A DNA stretch of 64,000 nt, taken from NCBI GenBank assembly GCA_021496505.1, contig CP053031.1, positions 2,968,001 to 3,032,000 on the forward strand, in the 5' to 3' direction. A program made the position numbers and the translations under genes. Shown in pieces: positions 50,137 through 58,896 of this stretch (position 1 is its first letter; every line of letters begins with the position of its first letter). The notes beneath the pieces are model-generated. The model was not told the DNA's origin and did not search any database. It saw nothing but the letters and a program-made list of their open reading frames with translations. Source of the DNA: Thermoleophilia bacterium SCSIO 60948. Its GTDB lineage: Bacteria > Actinomycetota > Thermoleophilia > Solirubrobacterales > 70-9.

Positions 50137-50574
50137 ATGCCCAGCGTCTCCCGAACCTTCGACGTCAGCGTGCCCCCGAACGTCGTCGTCCCCTACCTCG
50201 CCGACTTCGCGAACGCCGAGGAGTGGGACCCCGGGACCGAACGCTGCGTGCCCAACCAGGAGGGACCGCCGGAGATCGGCTCGTCGTGGAAGAACACCTC
50301 GAAGATCGCCGGCATCACCACCGAGCTGACCTACACGCTCGAGGACAAGCGCGACGACCTCGTCGTGCTCGTCGGCCGCAACAAGACCGCGACCTCGACC
50401 GAGACGATCGAGGTCAAGCCGAACGGTGGGGGCTCGAGGGTCGCCTACACGAACGCGATCGAGTTCAACGGAGCCTCGAAGCTCGCGTCGCCGCTCGCCA
50501 AGGTCGTCTTCGAGAAGGTCGCCAGCGACACCGAGAAACAGCTCTCGGAGTCGCTCGAGAAACGGGGGCGCTAG
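50137..50574 (+). CDS. SRPBCC-family protein
   Basis: 145 residues from ATG 50137 with GGAAGG nine bases upstream. The fold begins PSVSRTFDVSVPPNVVVPYLADFANAEEWDPGTE, typical for polyketide-cyclase/dehydrase or CoxG-like lipid-binding domains, and ends in a long amphipathic helix (PLAKVVFEKVASDTEKQLSESLEKRG). The ligand is unknown. It is a separate gene from the SRPBCC protein at 9354-9836 and only distantly similar. Confidence 0.85.
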   Translation: MPSVSRTFDVSVPPNVVVPYLADFANAEEWDPGTERCVPNQEGPPEIGSSWKNTSKIAGITTELTYTLEDKRDDLVVLVGRNKTATSTETIEVKPNGGGSRVAYTNAIEFNGASKLASPLAKVVFEKVASDTEKQLSESLEKRGR

Positions 50575-50575
50575 C

Positions 50576-51037
50576 TCAGCAGCCGCCCTCGCACGCGAGG
50601 GCGAAGAGCCCGACGATCCCGGCGAGGGCGACCAGGACGCCGAGTGCGAGCGCGGCGGCGATGCCGACCGCGAGCTCGGCGCGGCTGCGGCCGGGCGCGG
50701 CGAGGTACCAGCCGATCGCGGCGTAGATCAGGGCGACCGCCGCGGAGAAGCCGACGGCGATCAACGTGCCGGCGTCGTCGTCGTCGCCGAGGCCGCTCAG
50801 CAGGACGACCGCCAGCGGGACGGCGATCAGTGCGCCGGCCGCGCCTCCGAGGACGGTTGATCCCCGGGCGCTGGCTCCCGCGAGCAGCGCGCCGAGCGTG
50901 ACGAGCGCGAACAGGCCGAACAGGCTCCCGCGCCCGGTGAACAGGCCGCCGCCGAAACCCGCGAGGAGCACGAGGACCACGAGCCCCCAGAACGCCGGCG
51001 CGACCCGTGCCGCATCGCGCTCGCGCCCGCCGCTCAC
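50576..51037 (-). CDS. Small four- or five-span membrane protein
   Basis: 153 residues, almost entirely hydrophobic, with a polar N-terminus (MSGGRERDAARVAPA) and an acidic loop GLGDDDDAGT between spans 3 and 4; it ends in ALACEGGC with two Cys. The family is not recognised. Start ATG 51037. It converges with the SRPBCC gene with one base between the stops. Confidence 0.6.
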   Translation of the reverse strand: MSGGRERDAARVAPAFWGLVVLVLLAGFGGGLFTGRGSLFGLFALVTLGALLAGASARGSTVLGGAAGALIAVPLAVVLLSGLGDDDDAGTLIAVGFSAAVALIYAAIGWYLAAPGRSRAELAVGIAAALALGVLVALAGIVGLFALACEGGC

Positions 51038-51174
51038 GGGGCGAACCTACTGACGGACGACCTCGCCGGTGCGAGGTGCGCCGAGAACCTGTCGCCGGGG
51101 CGACCGATCTCCGGTCCGCCTCGCGGGCGGGGGCCGAGGGTCCGGGCGGCCGGGCGGGCGGAGGGCCCAGTCCC

Positions 51175-52047
51175 CTAGGCGATGATTCGCCCGGTCAGGT
51201 GCTCGCGCTCGCCGTCCTTGCGAAGCAGAGCGAACTCGTATCCCTCGCCGGCCGGCGTCGACCGGAAGCGGGGCCTCGATGGCAGCAGGACCGGCGCCTT
51301 GAACTCCACGGCGATCGTGAACTCCTCGGGCACACTGCCGTCGAACGCGGCGAGCGCCCGTGCCTTCGACCACATCCCGTGGGCGATCGCGCGCGGGAAG
51401 CCGAACGCCTTCGCGCTGAGTGAGCTCATGTGGATCGGGTTGCGATCGCCCGAGACGGCCGCGTAGCGGCGACCGAGGTCGCCGGGCAGAGACCAGACGG
51501 CCTCGGTCCAGTCGTCGGAGGGCTCGACGCCGAGCGACTCGTCCGCCGCAGACTCCTCGCCGTCCTTCCCGCGGCGCAGGTAGGTCGAGCGATCGGCCCA
51601 GACCGTCTCGCCCTCGACGCTCGCCTCCGAGACCAGGTCGACCTGCTTGCCGCGCCGGTGGGGCCGCAGGTTCTCCGACCACACGCGCAGATCGAACTGC
51701 TCATCGACCCGAAGCGGACGCCGCTGTTCGATCCGGTTGGCGAGATGGACCAGGCCGAGGAGGTCGAACGGGAACCCCTTCGACGTCATCAGCTCGAGCT
51801 GAAGCGCGAAGGCCGCGACGTGCGGATACGTCGCCGGCAGCGTGTCGCGCAGCGTGAAGCCGCAGACGCGCGCGTAGTCGGCGACGGCGCCGGGCTCGAC
51901 GCTGATCCCCAGCAGCGAGACGACCGTGTCGGGCAGCTCGGAGCCGCCACCGCCGCCGAACGGCAGCACCGACGCCGTCGCGGCCCGCCGGTAGAGGCCG
52001 CCCATCGAGGGCAGCCGCTCGAGCTCGATCGTGCTCGCCTCGGCCAT
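51175..52047 (-). CDS. MaoC-like (R)-3-hydroxyacyl thioester dehydratase, HtdX type
   Basis: 290 residues of a double hot-dog fold. The hydratase-2 motif sits in the C-terminal half: YAAVSGDRNPIHMSSLSAKAFGFPRAIAHGMW, with the Asp-x-x-x-x-His catalytic dyad. The N-terminal half is the degenerate repeat (VADYARVCGFTLRDTLPATYPHVAAFALQLELM). Last gene of the fatty-acid operon, three bases after the FabG4-like stop. In M. tuberculosis HtdX (Rv0241c) is adjacent to FabG4, as here. Dehydrates 3-hydroxyacyl thioesters, or hydrates in the oxidation direction. Confidence 0.9.
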   Translation of the reverse strand: MAEASTIELERLPSMGGLYRRAATASVLPFGGGGGSELPDTVVSLLGISVEPGAVADYARVCGFTLRDTLPATYPHVAAFALQLELMTSKGFPFDLLGLVHLANRIEQRRPLRVDEQFDLRVWSENLRPHRRGKQVDLVSEASVEGETVWADRSTYLRRGKDGEESAADESLGVEPSDDWTEAVWSLPGDLGRRYAAVSGDRNPIHMSSLSAKAFGFPRAIAHGMWSKARALAAFDGSVPEEFTIAVEFKAPVLLPSRPRFRSTPAGEGYEFALLRKDGEREHLTGRIIA

Positions 52048-52050
52048 CGG

Positions 52051-53412
52051 CTAGGCGCCGATCATGTTCTGGCCGCAGACGCGGACGACGTTGCCGTTGA
52101 CCGCGCTCGAGGCCGGGCTCGCGAACCAGCCGATCGTCTCGGCGACGTCGACGGGCTGCCCGCCCTGGGTCAGGCTCGAGATCCGCCGGCCGCCCTCGCG
52201 GGTGCCGACCGGCATCGCCGCGGTCATCGCGGTCTCGATAAAGCCCGGCGCGACGGCGTTGATCGTCGCGCCGCGCTTGGCCATCTCGGGCGCCAGCGCG
52301 TCGACGAGACCGATGACTCCGGCCTTCGTCGTCGCGTAGTTGGCCTGGCCGCGGTTGCCCGCGATCCCGCTCGTCGAGGAGACGGTGATCACGCGCGAGT
52401 TCTGGCCGATCAGGTTCGCCTCGAGCAGCGCCTCGGTGATCGCGACCTGGCTCTGCAGGTTGACCGCGATGACCGAGTCCCACTGCTCCTCGCTCATCCG
52501 CCCGATCGTCTTGTCGCGGGTGATGCCGGCGTTGTGGACGAGGACGTCGAGCTGGCCGCCGTGCGAGCGCACGTGCTCGACGATTCGCTCGGCCGCCTTC
52601 TCCGAGGTGATGTCGAGCTGCATCGCGGTGCCGCCGATCTCGTTCGCCTTGGCGGTCAGCGCCTCGCCGGCCTGCGGAACGTCGACGCAGATCACCTCGG
52701 CGCCGTCACGGGCGAGCGTCTCGGCGATCGACGCACCGATGCCACGCGCGGCACCGGTGACCAGCGCGACGCGGCCGGCGTGCGGCGCATCCCAGTCGGC
52801 CGGCGGCACGACCTTGTCGGCACCCTCGGCGCGGACCGTCACGACCTGACCATCGACGAAAGCGGACCGGGCCGAGAGCAGGAAGCGGAGCGTCGACTCG
52901 AGCGCACCCTCGGCTCCGCGCTCGACCCGCACGAGCTGCGCGGTCGAGCCCGAGTTGCCGATCTCCTTCGCGGCCGTGCGCGTGAAGCCCTCGATCGCGC
53001 GCTGGGCGATCTGCTCCTCGACTGACTCGGCCTCCTCCGGCACGCCGGCGAGGACGAGCAGACGCCCCGAGCGGGCGATCCGCCGGATCGTCGGGTGGAA
53101 CGCCTCGTAGAGCGAGCGCAGCTTGGCGACGTCGTCGATCCCGGAGGCGTCGAAGACGACGGCGGCGAACTTCGCGCCGTCGGTCTCGGCCGCCGAAGGA
53201 TCGGTCTCGACGTGTGCGCCGATCGAGCGCAGGACCTCCTGCGTCGGCTCCGAGAGCCGGCCCTCGCGGGTGCCGAGCAGCATCACCGGCGCCGAGACGA
53301 CGGGCTTGCCCGGCTCGTGGCGCTCGAGGATCGGCGGGACCGGGAGTCCGATGCGGCCCGAGACCGCCTTGCCGACCGGCGAGTTGGTGAGTGTCTGGTA
53401 GCGGTCGCTCAT
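52051..53412 (-). CDS. High-molecular-weight 3-oxoacyl reductase, FabG4 type
   Basis: 453 residues from ATG 53412, overlapping the thiolase stop by four bases (ATGA). The N-terminal half (residues 1-215) is a degenerate flavodoxin-like/SDR domain (KPVVSAPVMLLGTREGRL, then KFAAVVFDASGIDDVAKLRSLYEAFHPTIRR). The C-terminal half is a complete SDR: RVALVTGAARGIGASIAETL, LDVLVHNAGITRD, then the catalytic Ser-Tyr-Lys in VSSTSGIAGNRGQANYATTKAG. This two-domain layout is that of mycobacterial FabG4 (Rv0242c), an NADH-dependent 3-oxoacyl-CoA reductase. A longer upstream frame is antisense to the thiolase. Confidence 0.92.
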   Translation of the reverse strand: MSDRYQTLTNSPVGKAVSGRIGLPVPPILERHEPGKPVVSAPVMLLGTREGRLSEPTQEVLRSIGAHVETDPSAAETDGAKFAAVVFDASGIDDVAKLRSLYEAFHPTIRRIARSGRLLVLAGVPEEAESVEEQIAQRAIEGFTRTAAKEIGNSGSTAQLVRVERGAEGALESTLRFLLSARSAFVDGQVVTVRAEGADKVVPPADWDAPHAGRVALVTGAARGIGASIAETLARDGAEVICVDVPQAGEALTAKANEIGGTAMQLDITSEKAAERIVEHVRSHGGQLDVLVHNAGITRDKTIGRMSEEQWDSVIAVNLQSQVAITEALLEANLIGQNSRVITVSSTSGIAGNRGQANYATTKAGVIGLVDALAPEMAKRGATINAVAPGFIETAMTAAMPVGTREGGRRISSLTQGGQPVDVAETIGWFASPASSAVNGNVVRVCGQNMIGA

Positions 53413-54704
53413 GCCTTCCTCTCCACGATCGCGGTGACGCCCATGCCGCCGGCCGCGCAGATCGAGATCAGGCCGCGGCCCGAGCCCTTCTCGGCGAGCA
53501 GCTTGGCGAGCGTCGCGACGATCCGCCCGCCGGTGGCGGCGAACGGGTGGCCACTCGCGAGCGAGGAGCCGTTGACGTTGATCTTGGCCGGGTCGATCTC
53601 GCCGAGCGGCTCGTCGAGGCCGAGGCGCTCGGAGCAGAACGCGGCGTCGTTCCAGGCCTTCAGCGTCATCAGGACCTGCGAGGCGAACGCCTCGTGGATC
53701 TCGTAGAAGTCGAAGTCCTGGAGCGCGAGGCCGTTGCGCTCGAGCAGTCGCGGCACCGCGTAGATCGGAGCCGAGAGCAGCCCGTCGTCGCCGTGGACGT
53801 AGTCGACCGCGGCGGTCTCGGCGTCGACGAGATGAGCGAGGACCGGCAGCGAGTGCGCCTCGGCCCACTCGTCGCTCGCCAGCAGCACCGTCGAAGCGCC
53901 GTCGGAGAGCGGGGTCGAGTTCGCCGCCGTCATCGAAGCGTCGGGACCGGAACCGAAGACCGGCTTCAGCTTCGCGAGCTTCTCCACCGAGGAGTCCGGG
54001 CGCAGGTTCGCGTCACGCGACTGCCCGAGGTAGGGCGTCATCAGGTCGTCCATGAACCCGGAGTCGTAAGCGGCGGCGAGCTTCTGGTGCGAGGCGACCG
54101 TCCACTCGTCCTGCTCGGCGCGCGTGATCTGCCAGCGCTTCGTCGAGATCGCCTGGTGCTCGCCCATCGACAGGCCGGTACGCGGCTCGGAGTTGCGCGG
54201 AATCAGCGGCACGATCTGACCCGGTCGCAGACGGCCCAGGACCTTGAGCCGCCCGGCGGTCGTCCTCTCGCGATTGGCCGCGAGCAGGACCTGGCGCAGG
54301 TCCTCGTTGACCTCGATCGGTGCGTCCGAGGTGGTGTCGACGCCACCGGCGACGCCGGCCTCGATCTGGCCCATCGCGATCTTGTTGCCGACGAGGATCG
54401 CCGCCTCGAGGCCCGTGCCGCACGCCTGCTGGATGTCGTAGGCGGGCGTCTCGGCCGACAGCGCGCTGCCGAGGACGGCCTCGCGGGTCAGGTTGAAGTC
54501 GCGCGAGTGCTTGAGGACGGCGCCCGCGGCCATCTCGCCGAGGCGCTCGCCCTGGAGGCCGAAGCGACCGACGAGGCCGTCGAGCGCCGCGGTCAGCATG
54601 TCCTGGTTGGAGGCCTTGGCGTAGGGACCGTTCTGGCGCATGAACGGGATCCGGTTGCCTCCGAGGATCCCGATCGGTCGCTTCTCGTCGGTGGTTGGGC
54701 TCAT
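53409..54704 (-). CDS. Acetyl-CoA acyltransferase (thiolase, FadA2/FadI type)
   Basis: 431 residues. Nucleophilic Cys in DIQQACGTGLEAAILVGNK, the HEAF motif in YEIHEAFASQV and the second catalytic Cys in ICAAGGMGVTAIVE. The N-terminus KRPIGILGGNRIPFMRQNG and overall length fit FadA2 (Rv0243) and FadI-like enzymes. Cleaves 3-oxoacyl-CoA to acetyl-CoA in beta-oxidation, or condenses in reverse. Sits 65 nt after the acyl-CoA dehydrogenase gene and overlaps the FabG4-like gene. Confidence 0.94.
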   Translation of the reverse strand: MSPTTDEKRPIGILGGNRIPFMRQNGPYAKASNQDMLTAALDGLVGRFGLQGERLGEMAAGAVLKHSRDFNLTREAVLGSALSAETPAYDIQQACGTGLEAAILVGNKIAMGQIEAGVAGGVDTTSDAPIEVNEDLRQVLLAANRERTTAGRLKVLGRLRPGQIVPLIPRNSEPRTGLSMGEHQAISTKRWQITRAEQDEWTVASHQKLAAAYDSGFMDDLMTPYLGQSRDANLRPDSSVEKLAKLKPVFGSGPDASMTAANSTPLSDGASTVLLASDEWAEAHSLPVLAHLVDAETAAVDYVHGDDGLLSAPIYAVPRLLERNGLALQDFDFYEIHEAFASQVLMTLKAWNDAAFCSERLGLDEPLGEIDPAKINVNGSSLASGHPFAATGGRIVATLAKLLAEKGSGRGLISICAAGGMGVTAIVERKA

Positions 54705-54769
54705 TCGCTTCTCGCTTCTCGCTTCTTCGAGTGGGTGGGTGAGGTTTCGGTGGTCGTCGCCGCCGCGCC

Positions 54770-56782
54770 TCAGCGCAGCTCGGCGATCATCTGCTCGGCG
54801 TCGGGGAGCTCGTCGCCGAACTCCATGTAGGAGCTCTGGCTCGCCGGCCCGCCGGGGATCGCGATCGGGGCCCCGAGGACCTCGTCGGGAATGCCGAAGG
54901 CGTCGACGAGGTCCGAGGCGGCCGGGCGGATCTCCGTGCAGAGCTGATTGACGGCCTTGATGACCGCCTTCGACCGCGTCGAGGAGATGCGGCCGTGCTC
55001 CTGGAACCAGCCGCGGTCCTCCTCGATCACGGAGAGGATGTAGAGGTCACAGAGCTTCGAGAGCGTCTCGCGAAGCGCCTTGTCATCGGTCGCGGCGACC
55101 GCGCGCGCGAACGCTTCAGCGATCAGCTTCTCGGTGTGGACGCGTGCGCAGGCCAGAACGTGGTCCTGACACTCGTTGAACAGCTCGAACAGGTCGCGGC
55201 CCTGATCGAACCCGCCCTTGAGCCGCCGCGCGGCCCCGCTCAGCACGTGCTCGGCACGCCAACGCAGCAGACCGAGCTGGTAGTCGCGGTCGAGCAGGTC
55301 GCCCTCGCTCTCGCGTCCGGGCGTCAGGTCATCGGACAGCCGCTGGATGAGCTCGCGAGCGGCGGAGCGCTCGACGACGGTCTCCCAGACCTGCTTGCCG
55401 ACGAAACCGGCGATGCCGATCGGGTTGAGCTCGCCGAACTCCTCGCGGTAGCCGGTCAGCAGGCTCTTGGCGACGAGCTGGAGCAGGATCGTGTTGTCGC
55501 CCTCGAACGTGGAGAAGATCTCCATGTCCTCGGCGAGCTCGGCGAAGCGGTTCTTTCGCAGGTAGCCCTGGCCGCCGCAGCACTCGCGGCAGACCTGGAT
55601 CGTGCGGATCGCGTGCTCGGCCCCGAGCGCCTTGTAGCCCGCCGCCCGGGTCTCCAGCTCTCGCCGCGCGTCCTCGTCGTCGACGTCGCCGCCGAAGATC
55701 CGGTCGAGCTCGTCGACGAGCTCGCGCTGGGCGAAGTGGAGCGCGTAGCTCTTGGCCAGGCGCGGCAGCAGGCGGCGCTGGTGGACCCGGTAGTCGAGCA
55801 GCAGCGCCTCCTCGTCGGAGTCCGGCGGCCCGAACTGGCGCCGCTCGTCGCCGTAGCGGATCGCGATCGTGAGCGCCGACTTCGCCGCGGCCTGCGCCGC
55901 GCCGCCGACGGCGACGCGCCCCTGGATCAGGGTGCCGAGCATCGTGAAGAAGCGGCGGTTCGGGTTCTCGATCCGGCTCTTGTACTCACCGGCCTCGGTG
56001 ACCTCGGCGTAGCGGTCGAGCAGCGCATCGCGCTCGACGCGCTTGTGGTCGAACCAGATGCGTCCGTTGTCGACGCCGTTGAGACCCATCTTCTCGCCGC
56101 AGTCCTCGATCCGGACGCCCTCGACGACGTCACCGTCCTCGTCGCGGAGTGGCACGAGCAGGGCGTGGACGCCCTTCGACTCCCCACCGATGATGAGCTG
56201 AGCGAACACGGTGCAGAGGCGCGCGTCGCGAGCCGCGCCGCCGATCCAGTCCTTCGAGTCGTGCTCCGTCGGCGTGTTGACGATGAACTCGCCCGTCTCG
56301 ACGTCATAGGTCGCGGTCGTGCGGACCTCCTGGACGTTGGAGCCGTGGAAGGACTCGCTCATCCCGAAAGCACCCGGCAGCTCGAGCGATGTGATCTGGG
56401 AGAGGTACTTCTCGTGGTGCTTGCGCGTCCCGAGGTGCAGGACGGAGCCACCGAAGAGCCCGAACTGGACGCCGCACTTGACGAGCAGCGAGAGGTCGGA
56501 GTGGGCGAGCGTCTCGAACGCCGCGATCGAGCCTCCGACCATGTCGAAGCCTCCGAATTCCGCCGGGAAGCCGAGCCGGGTGCCGCCCGTGTCCGAGAGC
56601 AGCCGCGCGCGCTCGAGGATCAGCTTGCGGTACTCCTCGGTCGGCGGTGGGACCTCCGCGGTGACGAACTCGGGCCTGCGCAGCACCCCGCGGACGCCCT
56701 CGCGGACGAGCCGGTGCTCACCGTCGAGCAGCTCGCGCATCGCCACCGCGTCGACCGCCACACCCGGAGCCGTGATGCTCAT
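54770..56782 (-). CDS. Acyl-CoA dehydrogenase/oxidase, FadE5-like
   Basis: 670 residues from ATG 56782; the extra frame to 56884 is not protein-like. Residues ~80-200 hold the N-terminal and middle domains (KCGVQFGLFGGSVLHLGTRKHHEKYL and GAFGMSESFHGSNVQEVRTTATYD), and ~320-470 the FAD helical domain ending in FSTFEGDNTILLQLVAKSLL, the E-G-D-N motif of acyl-CoA oxidases and large dehydrogenases. A further helical C-terminal part (ARVHTEKLIAEAFARAV) resembles the oxidase extension. FadE5 of mycobacteria is related but ~60 residues shorter. First step of acyl-CoA oxidation; the electron acceptor (ETF or O2) is undecided. Confidence 0.9.
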   Translation of the reverse strand: MSITAPGVAVDAVAMRELLDGEHRLVREGVRGVLRRPEFVTAEVPPPTEEYRKLILERARLLSDTGGTRLGFPAEFGGFDMVGGSIAAFETLAHSDLSLLVKCGVQFGLFGGSVLHLGTRKHHEKYLSQITSLELPGAFGMSESFHGSNVQEVRTTATYDVETGEFIVNTPTEHDSKDWIGGAARDARLCTVFAQLIIGGESKGVHALLVPLRDEDGDVVEGVRIEDCGEKMGLNGVDNGRIWFDHKRVERDALLDRYAEVTEAGEYKSRIENPNRRFFTMLGTLIQGRVAVGGAAQAAAKSALTIAIRYGDERRQFGPPDSDEEALLLDYRVHQRRLLPRLAKSYALHFAQRELVDELDRIFGGDVDDEDARRELETRAAGYKALGAEHAIRTIQVCRECCGGQGYLRKNRFAELAEDMEIFSTFEGDNTILLQLVAKSLLTGYREEFGELNPIGIAGFVGKQVWETVVERSAARELIQRLSDDLTPGRESEGDLLDRDYQLGLLRWRAEHVLSGAARRLKGGFDQGRDLFELFNECQDHVLACARVHTEKLIAEAFARAVAATDDKALRETLSKLCDLYILSVIEEDRGWFQEHGRISSTRSKAVIKAVNQLCTEIRPAASDLVDAFGIPDEVLGAPIAIPGGPASQSSYMEFGDELPDAEQMIAELR

Positions 56783-57114
56783 GAGCCGGTCGCCGCCTCG
56801 CCGGCGCGGTCGGGGAACGATCCGTTCATCTCGGTACTCGGCTTTCTCTTCGAAGAAACCGCGGCTGCGAGACGAGCCGTCCACTCGCCTCGCGCCGCGT
56901 CATGGATCAGTCTTGCTTGTTCCGGGCTGAAGGTCTACTGCCGTTGTCGGGAACTTGTTGAGCTGGATTTATCAGTGCGATACAACTCTGAGCCGTTTGC
57001 GGGACCGGATGGCGGGTTAGCGCCTCCGGCTCGCCCACCCCGGTCGCCGACGATCCCTAGGATCACCCGCCTCCGTCGTCTGCTCTGTGATCTTCACCTA
57101 ACGAGGTAACCGCC
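56783..57114. promoter_or_regulatory. Divergent control region between the fatty-acid operon and the amino-acid importer
   Basis: 332 nt without a gene. The part 56940-56995 is AT-richer than its surroundings. TTGTTG (56955-56960), an 18-nt spacer and GATACA form a possible plus-strand promoter. AACttGTT (56952-56959) is a small palindrome of the kind bound by TetR-type lipid regulators such as KstR, but its flanks do not match. No PHO or iron box and no riboswitch that I recognise. Confidence 0.35.
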
Positions 57115-57990
57115 GTGTCACTGCGCCCTGCGTTGAGCCTGATTCTCGGCCTTCTGTTGACCGTCGCTCTGGCCGCATGCGGATCCGACGATTCCTCCGA
57201 TTCCGAATCGGCCAGCTCGGGCTCGGAGACGGTCTCGCTCGAGGAGTGCACCCCCGACCAGCTCGACACGCTCGAGCCCGACACGCTGACGGTGGCGACC
57301 GACAGCCCCGCCTTCCCGCCGTATTTCGAGGACGACGACCCGACGAACGGTAAGGGCTTCGAGAGTGCGGTCGCCTACGCGATCGCCGACCAGCTCGGCT
57401 TCTCCGACGACCAGGTGGAGTGGGTCGTCGAGCCGTTCAACTCGTCCTACGCGCCGGGACCGAAGGACTTCGACTTCGACGTCAACCAGATCTCGATCAC
57501 CGAGAAGCGCGCCGAGCAGGTCGACTTCTCGACGCCGTACTACACCGCCAATCAGGCGGTCGTCGCGCTCAAGGACTCCTCCGCCGCGGATGCCGAGAGC
57601 ATCTCTGACCTCGCCGGCGCGGTTATCGGGGTGCAGATCGGCACGACGAGCCTCGAGGCCGTCGAGTCCGTGATCCAGCCCGACGAGGATCCGCAGATCT
57701 TCGACACCTCGAACGACGTCGTCTCGGCGCTCAAGAACGGCAGCGTCGAGGCCGTCGTCGTCGATGTGCCGACCGCCTTCTACCTGACCGCGGTCCAGGT
57801 GCCCGAGGCCTCGGTCGTCGGGCAGTTCGAGGCGCCGGGCGGCGATCAGTTCGGCGCCCTGCTCGCCAAGGACTCGTCGCTCACCCCGTGCGTCTCGGCC
57901 GCGATCGAGGAGCTCGACTCGTCCGGCGAGCTGGCCGAGATCGAGAAGCAGTGGCTGAGCGAGGCGACGAACGCGCCGGTCCTCGAGTAG
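57115..57990 (+). CDS. Polar amino-acid ABC transporter binding lipoprotein (family 3)
   Basis: 291 residues from GTG 57115. Lipoprotein signal RPALSLILGLLLTVALAACG with the Cys at the ALAAC lipobox, then an Asp/Ser-rich tether. The binding fold begins TLTVATDSPAFPPYFEDDD and contains DFDVNQISITEKRAEQVDFSTPYY, the conserved segment around the amino-acid carboxylate site. Two Cys in the mature part (EECTPD and LTPCVSA) may form a disulfide. The ligand could be Glu, Gln, Arg or similar. Operon with permease (six-base gap) and ATPase. Confidence 0.92.
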   Translation: MSLRPALSLILGLLLTVALAACGSDDSSDSESASSGSETVSLEECTPDQLDTLEPDTLTVATDSPAFPPYFEDDDPTNGKGFESAVAYAIADQLGFSDDQVEWVVEPFNSSYAPGPKDFDFDVNQISITEKRAEQVDFSTPYYTANQAVVALKDSSAADAESISDLAGAVIGVQIGTTSLEAVESVIQPDEDPQIFDTSNDVVSALKNGSVEAVVVDVPTAFYLTAVQVPEASVVGQFEAPGGDQFGALLAKDSSLTPCVSAAIEELDSSGELAEIEKQWLSEATNAPVLE

Positions 57991-57996
57991 GGCCCC

Positions 57997-58896
57997 GTGT
58001 CCGCGGCGCCCGGTGAAGAGCGCCTGGTGAGCGAAGGCTCAGACCCGGCGTCCGAGGCCGCCCGCCGGCGGCTCGAGCGCGCTGCCGCGAGGCGCCGGAA
58101 CGACCGTCGCGGGTTCGCGATCGCCGCGACCTCGACGCTCGTCGTGCTCGGCGGGCTCGCGGCGCTCGTTCTCACGAGCTCGGGCTGGCCCGACGTCCAG
58201 GACAGCTTCTTCAACCCGGGAGACTTCGCCGCCGTCTTCCCCGAGATCCTCGAGGCCTTCTGGCTCGACATCAAGATCTTCATGGTCGTCGAGGTCGCCG
58301 TGCTCGCGCTCGGCCTGCTGGTAGCGCTGGTCCGCGTGACCCGGGGCCCGGCCCTGTTCCCGGTCAGGCTGCTCGCGACGGTCTACACGGACGTCTTTCG
58401 AGGCATTCCCACCATCCTGCTGATCTACCTCGTCGGCTTCGGAGTGCCGGCCCTGACGCCGGGTGCGGACCCCGACAACTTCCTGATCTCGGGCGTATTC
58501 CTCGGCTCCGTGGCGCTGATGCTCTCCTACGGCGCCTACGTATCCGAGGTCTACCGGGCCGGGGTCCAGTCGGTCGAGCGCGGCCAGCACGAGGCCGCGC
58601 TCTCGGTCGGGCTGACCCAGCGCCAGGCGCTTCGCCACGTGATCGTGCCGCAGGGCGTGAGACGCGTGGGGCCGCCGCTGCTCAACGACTTCATCGCGCT
58701 CCAGAAGGACGTCGCCCTGCTCTCGATCCTCGGCGTCGTCGAGGCGTTTCGCTTCGCTCAGATCGAGGCGTCGACCAACTTCATCTACACGCCGCTCGTC
58801 GCCGCGGCGATGCTCTACCTGCTGATCACGATCCCGCTTGCGCGGCTGCTCGATCACTACGACCGCCGCTCCGGCGAGGGCGGGAGGACGCGCTGA
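57997..58896 (+). CDS. Polar amino-acid ABC transporter permease (HisMQ/GlnP type)
   Basis: 299 residues from GTG 57997. The N-terminal 45 residues are charged and predicted cytosolic; the permease domain starts FAIAATSTLVVLGGLAALVL. The segment VYTDVFRGIPTILLIYLVGFGVP is the family signature, and the coupling loop is GQHEAALSVGLTQRQALRHVIVPQGVRRVGPPLLNDF. A single permease gene implies a homodimeric channel. Stop overlaps the ATPase ATG by one base (TGATG). Confidence 0.92.
   Translation: MSAAPGEERLVSEGSDPASEAARRRLERAAARRRNDRRGFAIAATSTLVVLGGLAALVLTSSGWPDVQDSFFNPGDFAAVFPEILEAFWLDIKIFMVVEVAVLALGLLVALVRVTRGPALFPVRLLATVYTDVFRGIPTILLIYLVGFGVPALTPGADPDNFLISGVFLGSVALMLSYGAYVSEVYRAGVQSVERGQHEAALSVGLTQRQALRHVIVPQGVRRVGPPLLNDFIALQKDVALLSILGVVEAFRFAQIEASTNFIYTPLVAAAMLYLLITIPLARLLDHYDRRSGEGGRTR

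Noticed and set aside
56952-56959. AACttGTT as a KstR-type operator for the fatty-acid operon
   Set aside because: Only the 8-bp core matches; the outer T and A positions of the KstR consensus are wrong and no TetR gene is nearby.
54995-57109. A 704-codon plus-strand open frame
   Set aside because: Antisense to the FadE5-like gene, no recognisable domain, composition of a reverse-strand shadow.
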